A program made the translations under genes and the position numbers. Shown one piece after another: positions 42,601-50,715 of a stretch of 64,000 nucleotides of DNA. A model generated the notes under the pieces. It was not told the DNA's origin and did not search any database. It saw only the letters and a program-made list of their open reading frames with translations. Position 1 is the stretch's first letter. Each line of letters opens with the position of its first letter. This DNA is from Aradus depressus (lineage: Eukaryota > Arthropoda > Insecta > Hemiptera > Aradidae), in the NCBI GenBank assembly GCA_963662175.1, contig OY759221.1, positions 33,416,045-33,480,044 on the forward strand, in the 5' to 3' direction.

Positions 42601-45600
42601 CATATTAGATCTCATAGAAGTGCAGCCACGAAGTGACCCTCCGGAGGAGCCACCTTGGACACATAGAAAACCCTTACTCCAACTAAATCTGCATCGGCTA
42701 AAGAAGTCGGAAACTAACAGTTACATCTATAAAACCGAATTTAATAAAATCCGGAGCCGACATCACAAATTTGAATTCTTGTACACTGATGGGTCTAAGA
42801 GTGGTGGAAACACTGGATTTGCTGTGGTTGCTAAAGGCGCTACGATAAAGCACAAATTACCATCATGGAGCAGTAGCTTCACTGCAGAACTGTGCGCTCT
42901 CTCTGCTGCACTCCATCATGTGATGACCATGGATGGACAATCATTCATCGTCTGTTCAGACTCAATGGCAGCACTACAAGCAACCCAAGTATTGTATACT
43001 GATAATCCTCTCGTGAGTAGAATACATAGATACACAGATTATATCTTATCTGAGGGCAAGTCAGTCATATTTATGTGGGTTTCATCACATGTAGGCATAG
43101 AAGGAAATGAACAAGCAGACCTTGCTGCGAAAGAAGCCTCAACTTCAGCTGCTGAATGTAATGAAATTTCTACAAAATCGGATCTCAAACAGATACTACA
43201 TAGTAAGGTTCAACTGGGTTGGACCAACATGTGGAACGAAGTTGACGGCCGCAACAAATTAAAAAACATCAAAAAAGGGGTGGGACCATGGAAAACGTCC
43301 ATCAGGGATAACCGACGAGAAGAAGTGGCAGTGATGAGGCTACGAGTGGGTCACAGTCGGCTGAGCCACGGCCACCTGATAAGAAGAGAGCAAGCCAGGA
43401 AGTGCGAACTGTGTGAGGAGGAGCTGTCGGTGCGGCACATCCTGGAGGAGTGTCCACTCTATCAGGAAGAGCTGGCCAGGAGAGGCATCACCAGAGCACT
43501 GCCAGCAGCCCTGGGCAACCACCGAGAGGCACTCCAGAGAACAATAGACTTTTTTAGTGACACGAAACTAATGGACGAGCTATAATAATACGTAAAAAAA
43601 AAAAAAATGTGTATATATATGTATATGGATGTATGTCTGTATATGTGTATATATATGTATTGATGTGTGTATATATGTATATATGTGTGTGTATGTGCAT
43701 ATGTATGGATATGCATCTGTCTCCATCCCAAAGTATTTAGATGCTTATGACCTTGATGTTGAGCATCTATAACCCTAATCCTAATCCTAACCCATATTAT
43801 TTGAAAATAATAACAATAATAAACAAAAAGCATGCGAATAATTAATTTACTTTTTTTTTTATAATGTAGTAATACATATTATTTGAAAAGAATAACAATA
43901 ATAAACAAAAAGCATGCGAATAATTAATTTACTTTTTTTTTTATAATGTAGTAATACATATTATTTGAAAATAATAACAATAATAAACAAAAAGCATGCG
44001 AATAATTAATTTACTTTTTTTTTTATAATGTAGTAATACATATTATTTGAAAAGAATAACAATAATAAACAAAAAGCATGCGAATAATTAATTTACTTTT
44101 TTTTTTATAATGTAGTAATACATATTATTTGAAAAGAATAACAATAATAAACAAAAAGCATGCGAATAATTAATTTACTAGTTGCACTTATGAATGAATA
44201 GTTCCTTGTATATTAAAAATGTGAGAGCTTTCTAGATTGAAATAATTGAAAACGAAAAAAATAACTAAATGTGTCAGGTTTTCATCAGTAGATTATTCGG
44301 CGCGGTGGAGTACTCATAATCTGCGCGTATATTCCACGAAAAACGGCCCGTGTAATATGCGGTTTTAGTGAATAATTTACAGGAAGAATATTACCGCTAG
44401 AGGCCTTTAAAACGTTTTTAAGAAATAATCATGAGAAATCACAAGTCTTTCAGTCAAGCAACATAACATTAATAGTTACTAAAGAAAAAATATACTCCCT
44501 CATAACAACACTAGTCATGATTATAACACTAGAAAGAACTAAACATTGCTCCTCTCTTATCGAAAATGTATAATTTATAAAGGAATTAATTTTTTTAATA
44601 TATATATATATATATATGGTTTTATATAGTAAACAACGCAAGAGCGTGGAGTAACAGTCGGGAAGAGCGGGTTTTGTGTAGGGTTATCATTATTATTTAC
44701 AACTGTGTTCGCGTTCACAAACAATGGGTTTTCATAAATTTTTCTTACATTCTAAATATACATATAATTATTACATAATACCCATTATTATTAAATGTTC
44801 TGCTGTCACTGTTTTTTATTTATTTATATATTTATCTTTCTATCTCTTTTCACGTCGGTATTTTCTCAGTTACAAAAACAGTTCAGCTAATCAGAATGAC
44901 AAAAAGACCATAAAAAAGTTATACTTACCAACACTGATTTACTGGAAGGTAACGACATATCTTGTACACCAACACTGTCAGCCGACTGTTTAATAATATC
45001 TAAATACTTTCGGATTAACGAAATTTGATTCCATATCAGTAAAATAGCACCTTCTCCACATCCTATTCTCACTTTTGTCTCCTAAAAAAAAAATAATAAT
45101 ACATAAGAAAATTGAATACCAGCACAAATCGCTGGAGCTAACCTCTGTTCCTAAATATTCAACAATGGTGGACTTACGAGAACTTAAAAATATATTTAGG
45201 TAATTATAAGAATTTAATGTAAAATTCATTGTTCAATGAAGATTCATAGTGTACAATGTCGATTTTTTAAAATAATTATTTTTATATATAGTTATTGTAG
45301 CTAATGCCCGGACTTTAACTATGAAGTCATATCGTCAACTACTAAAGAGCTCTTTCGTCGCTCTGGTGAATATGAGCCCGACTCTTTGTGGGAGTCCTAA
45401 ATTTTGCTTACATAGGTTTAGTTACCTTTTAACGAGTCTTGCATGACCATTGCTTTTATTCCATCCAAAGGATGGCGTGCACAAGGTTTTTTTACCTCCC
45501 AGAAAAAAAACCTAAGGGCCTCGGCGGGTTTCGAGCTCAGAAGGCTACCACGCTACATCTGAGCTACCGGCGCCCTATTTATATAAGTATTTTTTTTTAC

Positions 45601-48600
45601 ATTTGAAACAGGTTATTAGTTGAGAGTAGACCAGTGACAGCTATTAAATAATGAAATGAAAACTGGTGGCCCAGCATTATTACACTCTATTAAGTAGGAG
45701 GGCGTTATGAGCCTCTCAACGAATGGAGTATAGAAGTACTTCAAAAATTTCTCTTTTCTGAGACGAAGGCAGTATTGAAAAAATAAAGGTACCAATGATG
45801 TTTCAGTTGATTTGTGAAGCAGCGGAGGTTCGAAACACATTTTGTTCCACGAGACGTGCAGGAGGACACTGCAATATACAGCTGGCGAGTGTAAATCATT
45901 TCTAATTGTATTTATTTCGTATTTACAATTCACACTACAAGAAGCCTGAAAAATAAAATCAAAACAAAATAAATTATTGAATTCTGAACTCCAAAATTGT
46001 TTACATTACTTTGAAGGAATTAACATTAGATGCAGAGAATGTGATCGTTGTCAGACTACATTTTTTCCCTATAATTACACATAAAACTAAATTATTTTGA
46101 AAACAAGTTGTTTTTGCGACCACTTCACTTTAGGGTCTAACTATATTCTACCTAATACCGCTTATATCATTGAGTTAGTCAAAATTCCCTTGAATAAAAA
46201 CTGTAGAGAAAACAGAAAGGGATATTTTATATAGAAATATGTTTACGAAAGCAGCCCGATTTGCGAGACACAAGCCTAAAACCGTCTTCAAATTACAACT
46301 CATAACCTTTTGAGAGGTTTGAATGATATGCGCTCATGAAATTTCCAATCCCCTGTGTATAAGGATTGCAATCCCGGGATCCTGGCATTTTTCACTTTTT
46401 ACAAACTCGGGAATGAAATTTTTCAAACCCGGAATTAATTTTATTTTAAGTTTTTATTAATTTTTTTAAATTATCTATATCTTTAAACAAAAGTATCTTT
46501 ATATTTTAAGGGAATAACAATAAGTTATAACATTAAAAGAAGGCAAGTAGGGAATTTATGTAAATTTGATGGATTTCAGTAGACCTTCGAAAGGTTTTTG
46601 AAAAAGCTGGGTATACTCTTCCTTCGTCATCGAATACAATCCAATTAAAAGTATTAAGTTAAGACCTTAATGGGTAATGACGAAAAATCAATGAGGAATG
46701 CACTTAAACGTGAAATAAAAAAATTTAAAAAAAGTTCACTGAAGAGACTGAAGAGGAAAGAAGATCTGGAGAGCCAGCTGAAGAAAGAAATGAGTGTTGT
46801 CGAAAACAGTAGTAAAAGAGAATTGTACTTAGTGAACAGATCATTGCTAACAATTCCATCAACCAGTGTAGAGGCCGAAAGGGCCTTTTCTGCGACTGGG
46901 TACTTTTGTACCAAGCTGAGGTACCAAGATTAAGCGACAACTCCTTGGAAACATTATGCTTTTTATGGGGATATTTTTCAGCATAAATATGTTAACTGTA
47001 AAATTGAGTTGTATTCTATTTTTATTTTTTTCATAAATCATTTTTTGAAACTGATTAGATGTTATTTTAATCAATCCCGTTAATACCGGGATTGAAAGAG
47101 TTGAATCCAGAAATTTTGGGATCAAGTTTCAATCCCGGGATTGCAATCCATACCTGTGTATCCTCAATTTCAAGATTAGACCAATATGAACAGAGCTCTA
47201 GCCTCCCAAAGATTGTAAAATATGTTACAGTAAGAAAGTGTTACTGTAGTTAAGTTAGGAAAATGCAGGCTTTTGCCTAGCACATACTAGCTGAAGATGC
47301 AGACAAGATCGTCAATGACACAACCCTGATTTACCGCTCCCAGGTGGGCCGCACTACTACTCTTTACTCACGTTATGCGATGGAAGTCTTGAAATCTCCG
47401 TGTGTTTATCACGCATGTACTCCAGGGTAGGAACTTCGTATCCTTTACGGACGGCCCAACTTCTTGTAATCCAAGGGCCATGCTTTTCACCTGATAGAAG
47501 TACTGTTTTATCAGAGTCGAGACCATCTATCAGCGCCCAGACTGCCATTGGTGGTTTCACAGTAACATTGCTGATGGAAATATACCGTCTGAAATAGAAA
47601 CAAGATAAATATTCGAAATATTAGCAAGACATTTTCCAGGTTTCATTTTGAATCTAAGATCCTAAAACATGAAAAATTGAAAAAAAAAAAAGTTTATGAG
47701 TAGGGTACTAAAAAGTTAAAAGTTCGCATGACCACCTTCCTCCTCCATCATCAGAACCTTTTGATGAGAATATGTACCAAAGGACTCATTGAGACAAGTC
47801 AAACGAGTCCAAACTTGATGGGCTTATTGTTAGCCATTGAGAAGTCCCTATGACCACCTCCCTCCTCCATCATCCCATCCTCTTGATGAGAATATGTAAC
47901 CAAAGGACTCATTGAGACAAGTCAAACGAGTCCAAACTTGATGGGCTTATTGTTAGCCATTGAGAAGTCCCTATGACCACCTCCCTCCTCCATCATCACA
48001 CCCTCTTAATGAGAATATGTAACCAAAGGACTCATTGAGACAAGTCAAACGAGTCCAAACTTGATGGGCTTATCGTTAGCCATTGAGAAGTCCCTATGAC
48101 CACCTCCCTCCTCCATCATCCCATCCTCTTGATGAGAATATGTAACCAAAGGACTCATTGAGACAAGTCAAACGAGTCCAAACTTGATGGGCTTATTGTT
48201 AGCTATTGAGAAGTCCCTATGACCACCTCCCTCCTCCATCATCCCATCCTCTTGATGAGAATGTGTAACCAAAGGACTCATTGAGACAAGTCAAACGAGC
48301 CCAAACTTGATGGGCTTATTGTTAGCTATTGAGAAGTCCCTATGACCACCTCCCTCCTCCATCATCCCATCCTCTTGATGAGAATGTGTAACCAAAGGAC
48401 TCATTGAGACAAGTCAATTGAGCCCAAACTTGATGGGGTTATAGTTAGCCATTGAGAAGTCCCTATGACCACCTCCCTCCTCCAGCTCGATGGTACCATA
48501 TTATTGTATTGTCATCAGAATTGCATAATGATATTTAACATTTTTGCAGAGATATTGTGAAACACTTGATAAAAATAAAGAAAACGTATGTTTTAAAAAA

Positions 48601-50349
48601 AATATTGTCTATTTCACAAATAATATATAATATGGGAGTACTTTCGTATTTGTTAAGTCGTGGCTGAAGATGGTAGCAATACCGAAAGTACTCCCATATT
48701 ATATATTATTTGTGAAATAGACAATATTTTTTAAAAAACATACGTTTTCTTCATTTTTAGAATTGCGTAAGTTTGCAAAGTTTCAAATCGATACGACAAT
48801 TAGAAGTGGGTGAAAATTGAGATGTAAGATTTGCTTACAATGTTAGTTATGATGAAATTACAATGTTAGGAAGTTACTACAAGCTAATAAAAGCGTGTAA
48901 AAAAAAGAAACAACATAAAAACCCAACCATATTATATGTTACTATTAATTAAATAACATTCCTACGCGATTTTAAATAGAACCGGAAATACCAACCTGGC
49001 GTCTTCAATAGAAATAGGAAAATGATCCCAAACATCAACACAAATTGTACTGCTCAAATTCACTTCTGACGGAGCTTCTAACGGTTGTCCAGTGAGATCT
49101 GTGTTAAAAATAAAATAACAAAAATTAGGTAAATTTCATACAGGGTGTCACACGACAGATGGCTTAAATTGAAATACTTGTAAAACTATCAGATCACTTG
49201 GGAGTCGGTTCGACTTATTTCAAGGTGGCTAACTTAGCTTTATAGACTTATCCAAACATTAATCAAAAAACACTTTGCGATATAGAAACCCTCGAAAATA
49301 AAAAATATATATATATAGCAGATGGCACAGATATAGGGTACTAGCCTTCTGCATTCAAGATCGTAGAAAGATGTTTAGGATTTTTCTTATCTGAGAGGTA
49401 AAAATCTTGAGTACGCCATGACGTTGAATGGAGAACATGTGCACTGTCAACCATCAGAGACATATGAACTCGTAGATGATGTCCGTATTGAATGAGAATG
49501 ATATGTGCAGATAAAACAAACAATATTACAACTCAAGGGTCGCATAACAGCTGATATTCAACTTATCGACAAACAGATTGCGAGATTTTTCCAATACAAT
49601 TATTTGCGAAATTGCTGTCACATATTGAAAAATATAAGTTGTGGAGATAATTATACCCGTCTTTCAGAGAATATCCTGAATGTCGCAACGAAACCTCGAG
49701 GTTCTCTTAAACGAAAGGAAAGAAGTCCACATGTGAAAGTAGCTTTAAATTTTGTCTTATAATCCAACCCTAAATCTAATACTCGAAATATCGATCGAGA
49801 TGTGTTTGCATTTAATGACAGAACCTCGATCCCGTCTCGCATATTTGGTCGAATGAATTTGAAGAGAAAATTCATTTAGGAAACCAACCTTATACTTAGT
49901 AGAAAAGCGTTCTGAAACACAATATAATTCTTCTAAAAAACAACTTTAAATAAACAGATACTACCTAAATTATTGAAGATATCAGACTGTGTATGACGAC
50001 AATTGACCAGGACCGCTTCATCCACCTAGATCATAGATTTATTATATAAGCCTGAGCACAAAGAAAATATGGATTAAAACTTTGAATTAAAAAAAATACC
50101 ACTTACTTCATTAGAAATTAAAATAATATCCTCCACATCACGTAAGAAACAGGAGATGAAATCTGGAGCTTTTGTCGAACTGATAAGTACAGCCTTGTTA
50201 TTGATTTTTTCTTTGAGATGTTTAATGTACTTATCCATTTTATCGTACGTCCAACAATATTTATATTCCTTCACAATTCTGAGTTGTTTCAGATCTCGGC
50301 GGGAATCAATGATAGTAGTGGCTAACGATATGCTTTGTATCGATATATT
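30252..50349 (-). CDS. zwilch: zwilch kinetochore protein gene, 11 coding exons
   Basis: Zwilch is the third subunit of the Rod-Zw10-Zwilch complex, which sits at unattached kinetochores and recruits Spindly/dynein and Mad1-Mad2. Eleven phase-compatible exons give about 610 codons, close to the 591 residues of human ZWILCH. Shared stretches in order are KPPMAVWALIDG (exon 4), VSWNKMCFEPPLL (exon 5), DRLWLLFIECSSYKELSKC (exons 7/8), EYLVEIGLEKLRKDVMFIF (exon 9; human LLEIGLDKLKKDYISFF), FCRVQCVLELFW (exon 10) and PPEEWRLTLTT (exon 11; human [11 protein letters not shown]). The start codon was not found. The gene spans 20 kb because of transposon-filled introns, the largest (8.8 kb) between exons 6 and 7. 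The identity comes from my memory of the human sequence, not a search. Confidence 0.9.
30508..30750 (-). repeat. inverted copy of the GGGACC-hairpin retroelement tail
   Basis: gaaatgaaatgaaaaaacaat then tctgggacatacgtccccta, followed by A-rich sequence mirroring the window start. It sits about 60 bp upstream of the zwilch exon 11 acceptor. Confidence 0.6.
31243..31372 (-). mobile_element. SINE-A fragment in zwilch intron 10
   Basis: Body blocks gtcctaaattttgcctatcc and cacacaggctcggga are recognisable; head and tail are missing. Confidence 0.65.
31600..31740. repeat. second, inverted copy of the ACCGGTTTCGG repeat
   Basis: gtaaaccgaaaccggtacac and acttatgtggaattagatac are the reverse of the 23.7-kb copy. 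Confidence 0.5.
31934..32209 (-). CDS. zwilch: zwilch exon 10
   Basis: Acceptor atttccag, donor gtaagt. It encodes INTVELWLQWFCRVQCVLEL, FADLPSSLLNSIAIELLKTY and FDYLIQNPLQEIKANIPKQN, parallel to human YRVQKLHHILEILVSCMPF. Reading past the donor hits a TAA at once, so splicing to exon 11 is needed for the family C-terminus. Confidence 0.88.
32210..34116. other. zwilch intron 9, nothing recognised
   Basis: AT-rich. A weak copy of a ctgtttcggcaataca-type repeat lies near 32380; no supported frame. Confidence 0.5.
34117..34298 (-). CDS. zwilch: zwilch exon 9
   Basis: Acceptor attttag, donor gtaaat. It encodes SSSNISRLARVSMGEAEVIY, DPLEYLVEIGLEKLRKDVMF and RARIGTANQLNIPDLP. This is the strongest match to ZWILCH in the gene. 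Confidence 0.93.
34471..34553 (-). CDS. zwilch: zwilch exon 8 (83 bp)
   Basis: Acceptor attttcag, donor gtgagt. It encodes CSSYKELSKCLQQLLVEIKK and KQCAAQF, matching human ISYQDLVKCFTLIIQSLQ. Confidence 0.87.
34690..34800 (-). repeat. dispersed repeat family C 3' fragment
   Basis: It is the reverse complement of the gaagtac...gttttagc 3' block. Confidence 0.6.
34990..35168 (-). mobile_element. SINE-B copy with long poly(A) tail
   Basis: A run of about 29 T on the plus strand is its 3' poly(A). The B box gggattcgaacccgcaaacc lies near 35130. The long homopolymer suggests a fairly young insertion. Confidence 0.85.
35190..35560 (-). pseudogene. MADF-domain remnant, probably from a Harbinger second ORF
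   Basis: KMIEEYQALPCLWVVTYLHY then KNRNK matches the MADF domain start (EEYxxxPCLWxxxxxxYKNRNKR). In shifted frames ASKKRGSSPKSALGSVTKPY matches the KKSGAGADDVYxPTLWYF part of MADF proteins that accompany PIF/Harbinger elements. It is broken by frameshifts. A SINE-B copy lies directly to its left. Confidence 0.5.
35912..36086 (-). CDS. zwilch: zwilch exon 7
   Basis: Acceptor gtgtatag, donor gttaaa. It encodes ELFDMKGTGESPIKRIKEML, LDRASSSLSEAFSLSTARGS and DLTDRLWLLFI. The end matches human SDLDFAEQLWCKM, and its phase-1 end joins exon 8 to give IECSSYKELSKC. Confidence 0.85.
36364..36451 (+). mobile_element. SINE-A 3' end with CCTAA tail
   Basis: It has gacgaaagagcgctctggta through catgagtcataaaacctaac plus two more AACCT units. 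Confidence 0.85.
36632..36673. repeat. TTTA/AT microsatellite
   Basis: (TTTA)n then (AT)n runs directly into the TA target of the Tc1 element. Confidence 0.9.
36674..38325 (-). mobile_element. Tc1-type DNA transposon with double inverted repeats
   Basis: The element is 1,652 bp and flanked by TA. Its first 25 bases (cagtcagagtcataaatatt plus cgtac) are perfectly inverted at the right end. A second, inner pair (agtattcgtacac core, about 25 bp, one mismatch) sits about 200 bp inside each end at roughly 36875-36898 and 38099-38123. This is the IR/DR layout of Minos and Sleeping Beauty relatives. It lies in zwilch intron 6, encoded on the same strand as zwilch. Confidence 0.95.
36952..37980 (-). 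CDS. Tc1-type transposase, DD34E, apparently intact
   Basis: The frame has 342 codons from an ATG and is unbroken, a normal length for Tc1 transposases. The N-terminal paired-type helix-turn-helix includes ETSQSERQIIIRLHNECRSL and SHTTVKGIIDRY, with an AT-hook-like GRPRKLS linker. The catalytic triad is in FTDETKFEL, QQDNDPKHT and INPIEHVWE, with 34 residues between the second aspartate and the glutamate. The conserved GGKSVMAWGCISA is present. No key residue is missing. Confidence 0.96.
   Translation of the reverse strand: MGRKLNETSQSERQIIIRLHNECRSLREFGKIVNRSHTTVKGIIDRYSVSKTLVSKERCGRPRKLSVRDERAILRKVKINPKISVPKLADEYYSETGRQVSSCTIRRCLKRNDLHGRRARKKSYISDANKKKRLEFAKSNRNNPPDFWNRVIFTDETKFELFCTRGNQKVWRKKNDAMNVKNIIPTVKYGGKSVMAWGCISAGGVGSIDFIDGIMDHVKYINILKSNLHCSARKLGIRQNYIFQQDNDPKHTAWKSKMWIIYNVPKWLVTPPQSPDINPIEHVWEYLKKKVRERPSTNLQDLKDTIMEEWNKIPASFTKKLVDSMPRRLECVIKAKGGPTKY
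38654..39907 (+). CDS. I-type LINE ORF1, gag-like RNA-binding protein
   Basis: This 417-residue open frame is unbroken. Three zinc knuckles lie at about residues 187-240: CYTCLSFGHPSFSC, CAKCGEKKHEESEC and CVNCKGPHNAFYKQC. The first two are C-x2-C-x4-H-x4-C. After them comes a proline-rich tail (PPVVPPVTSVPPAV) with two similar units. It would coat the element RNA. Its stop overlaps the start of ORF2 by a few bases in another frame. Confidence 0.93.
   Translation: MSIPPDKRPKRGRIKSPVEPLSVNIQLPKFLIISRQDEGNLSNISPFLVNKSIISVAGDMKSIKKLRDGTILIETLNSNQSRKLLKVEELFNKIKVKVEPNKKLNYSKGVVRCRDFDFLEPEEILLELKSENVIEIKRIIVKRDNTETKTDDYIVTFCTPTIPSRLRVGYYNIPVRQFFSNPLRCYTCLSFGHPSFSCKREALCAKCGEKKHEESECNIPVKCVNCKGPHNAFYKQCPTFIYEKEIKKIQDSEKIPYGLAKKMYNERQSSITFGKSFACITKEVNVRANTKEISVQVDPSELEAMSRPKLIRDKAMGTQVPSPTSPASRPPVVPPVTSVPPAVHATVTSVPPAVPVTGTSQTPQPPPPSTQSGSAEIPSIPPPKIVLRKNEKDKQYKIVTDASRKKVPQEMETDNYC
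39901..43585 (+). pseudogene. I-type LINE ORF2 with two single-base frame breaks
   Basis: The endonuclease has ILQWNLNGLKCQFEELKILL, FCVQESHL, ILGDMNASHSWWG and NSDHYPI. The reverse transcriptase has YRPVALTSCLCKIFEKMVNR, VFFDIEKAYDTV, NGIPQGSVLSC and the catalytic box FLFVDDLTVLC. RNase H has FLYTDGSKSGG, ELCALSAALHHV, VCSDSMAALQA and SSHVGIEGNEQADLAA. The C-terminus has a cysteine-histidine motif (CELCEEELSVRHILEEC). Breaks lie at an A-run near 40880 and near 41998; otherwise there are no stops, so insertion is recent. Confidence 0.92.
43607..43705. repeat. TATG-rich microsatellite in the LINE 3' region
   Basis: Degenerate tgtatatatatgtatatgga repeats follow the ORF2 stop; part of the element's 3' untranslated region. 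Confidence 0.8.
44185..44925. other. zwilch intron 6 right end, nothing recognised
   Basis: AT-rich with an (AT)n run near 44600; no gene. Confidence 0.5.
44929..45081 (-). CDS. zwilch: zwilch exon 6
   Basis: Acceptor ttttttag, donor gtaagt, 51 codons. It encodes ETKVRIGCGEGAILLIWNQI and IRKYLDIIKQSADSVGVQDM, aligning with the human NIKVESGEPRG through KFLLVLADGL region. An 8.8-kb intron follows. Confidence 0.8.
45298..45576 (-). mobile_element. SINE-A copy in zwilch intron 5
   Basis: It has tgcccggactttaactatga at the 3' end and gagctaccggcgccct at the head. A segment around the B box is deleted. Confidence 0.85.
45793..45945 (-). CDS. zwilch: zwilch exon 5
   Basis: Acceptor ttttcag, 51 codons. 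It encodes CKYEINTIRNDLHSPAVYCS and VSWNKMCFEPPLLHKSTETS. The donor (TTG then gtacct) is weak. It was chosen because the human homology continues directly in exon 6 and the frame after this point looks unrelated before reaching a stop. Confidence 0.75.
46361..47153 (+). mobile_element. hAT-type transposon derivative with 8-bp target duplication
   Basis: The ends carry the inverted repeat ggattgcaatcccgggat, and the element is flanked by ctgtgtat at 46353-46360 and 47154-47161. At 793 bp it is too short to be autonomous. It lies in zwilch intron 4. Degenerate internal copies of the terminal motif (taccgggattgaaag near 47083, acccggaatt near 46429) are visible. Confidence 0.85.
46670..46985 (+). 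pseudogene. hAT transposase C-terminal remnant
   Basis: It encodes the hAT dimerisation region: LLTIPSTSVEAERAFSATGY, then FCTKLRYQD and a stop. The following frame continues the motif as LSDNSLETLCFLWGYFS, so a frameshift separates the two. The RNase-H-like catalytic core upstream is replaced by a lysine-rich stretch. Confidence 0.8.
47372..47588 (-). CDS. zwilch: zwilch exon 4
   Basis: Acceptor atttcag, donor gtgagt. It encodes RRYISISNVTVKPPMAVWAL, IDGLDSDKTVLLSGEKHGPW and GYEVPTLEYMRDKH. This corresponds to the human segment with LPPLWVRCD and WLGAEL. Confidence 0.88.
47717..48484. repeat. 123-bp minisatellite in zwilch intron 3
   Basis: About six copies, exact 123-bp spacing of gaagtccct from 47841 to 48456, with few mismatches (containing atgaccacctccctcctcca and gactcattgagacaagtcaa). 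No open frame of interest. Confidence 0.95.
48571..48760. repeat. hairpin element in zwilch intron 3
   Basis: Arms of about 75 bp (aaagaaaacgtatgtttta and aatatgggagtactttcg, mirrored as cgaaagtactcccatatt) enclose a loop of about 36 bases. It lies 90 bp from the 123-bp minisatellite. Confidence 0.9.
48996..49098 (-). CDS. zwilch: zwilch exon 3
   Basis: Acceptor taacacag, donor gttggt. It encodes LTGQPLEAPSEVNLSSTICV and DVWDHFPISIEDA. Its phase fits both neighbours. Confidence 0.78.
49965..50025 (-). CDS. zwilch: zwilch exon 2 (61 bp)
   Basis: Acceptor gatctag, donor gtagta. It encodes VDEAVLVNCRHTQSDIFNNL, ending in phase 1. The intron to exon 1 is only 81 bp. Confidence 0.75.
50107..50349 (-). 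CDS. zwilch: zwilch first recognised coding exon, start unresolved
   Basis: The donor gtaagt follows SNE at 50107. The frame is open from 50349 and encodes IVKEYKYCWTYDKMDKYIKH, LKEKINNKAVLISSTKAPDF and CFLRDVEDIILISNE, which resembles the ZWILCH N-terminus ending DIVFIVEK. There is no in-frame ATG before a TAG at 50350-50352. An in-frame ATG at 50362-50364 lies just beyond that stop. A short upstream start exon is the simplest explanation, so the right border given here is only the limit of the frame. Confidence 0.75.
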
Positions 50350-50595
50350 CTACAACGATTTCATGAAAATATTCAAATATTAGGAAGTTATTTCCTGCGT
50401 CATACATCAGATGGAAACTCAATTTATATTATTATATTTTCATATAATCAGAAAAAAAATTACGTCTTTTGCTGTTTATGGAAACTACAGATTCAGGTAT
50501 ATAATAAATCTATTATAATGTGGTATAAAATAGATAATATATCGATCCATTATCAGTTCCATTATCAGATAATAAATCATTTTGTTTTCAAAATT
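50350..50595. promoter_or_regulatory. compact zwilch/PPCS divergent intergenic region
   Basis: The region is very AT-rich and separates the zwilch first open frame from the PPCS ATG by only about 250 bp. It must hold both 5' ends, and possibly the missing zwilch start exon. It has AT-rich stretches, for example around 50421-50445, but no convincing TATA or initiator assignment. The call rests on layout only. Confidence 0.5.
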
Positions 50596-50715
50596 ATGTC
50601 TATCTGGGAAGAATTTTATGCATCAAATCCATGTCCTGATGGGTTTATGGAAAATGTAGCATTGTTAAAGGAATTTACCAATAAGCACAGAAATAAAAAA
50701 ATAGTTTTGATCACG
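50596..50715 (+). CDS. PPCS: PPCS exon 1
   Basis: ATG at 50596, 40 codons, starting [17 protein letters not shown] and ending NKKIVLIT before gtatgg. Confidence 0.9.

Larger units (their letters stand above)
38465..43792 (+). mobile_element. I-type LINE, near full length, in zwilch intron 6
   Basis: The element is about 5.3 kb with ORF1 (gag-like) and ORF2 (endonuclease, reverse transcriptase, RNase H), antisense to zwilch. The sequence catattatttga occurs at 38453-38464 and again at 43793-43804, an 11-12 base target duplication. The 3' end is not poly(A) but reads aaccctaatcctaatccta. It inserted into the first unit of an 82-bp satellite: the 5' flank holds the front of a unit and the 3' flank resumes it. 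Confidence 0.88.
38428..44180. repeat. 82-bp satellite array interrupted by the I-type LINE
   Basis: Units with an exact 82-bp spacing of catgcg (43831, 43913, 43995, 44077, 44159). The front of a unit (ataatgtagtaatacatatt) lies alone at 38436 onward, left of the LINE. Between 38465 and 43792 is LINE, not satellite. Confidence 0.85.

Noticed and set aside
43770..43793. Possible interstitial telomere repeat
   Set aside because: Only about three CCTAAT-like units, and they coincide with the 3' end of the LINE, so they belong to the element.
46670..46933. Candidate small host gene of 87 codons
   Set aside because: Contains the hAT C-terminal motif and lies between hAT-type inverted ends with a target duplication.
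47717..48484. Regular repeats that might suggest a CRISPR array
   Set aside because: The repeats are directly adjoining 123-bp units with no unique spacers, in a eukaryotic intron.
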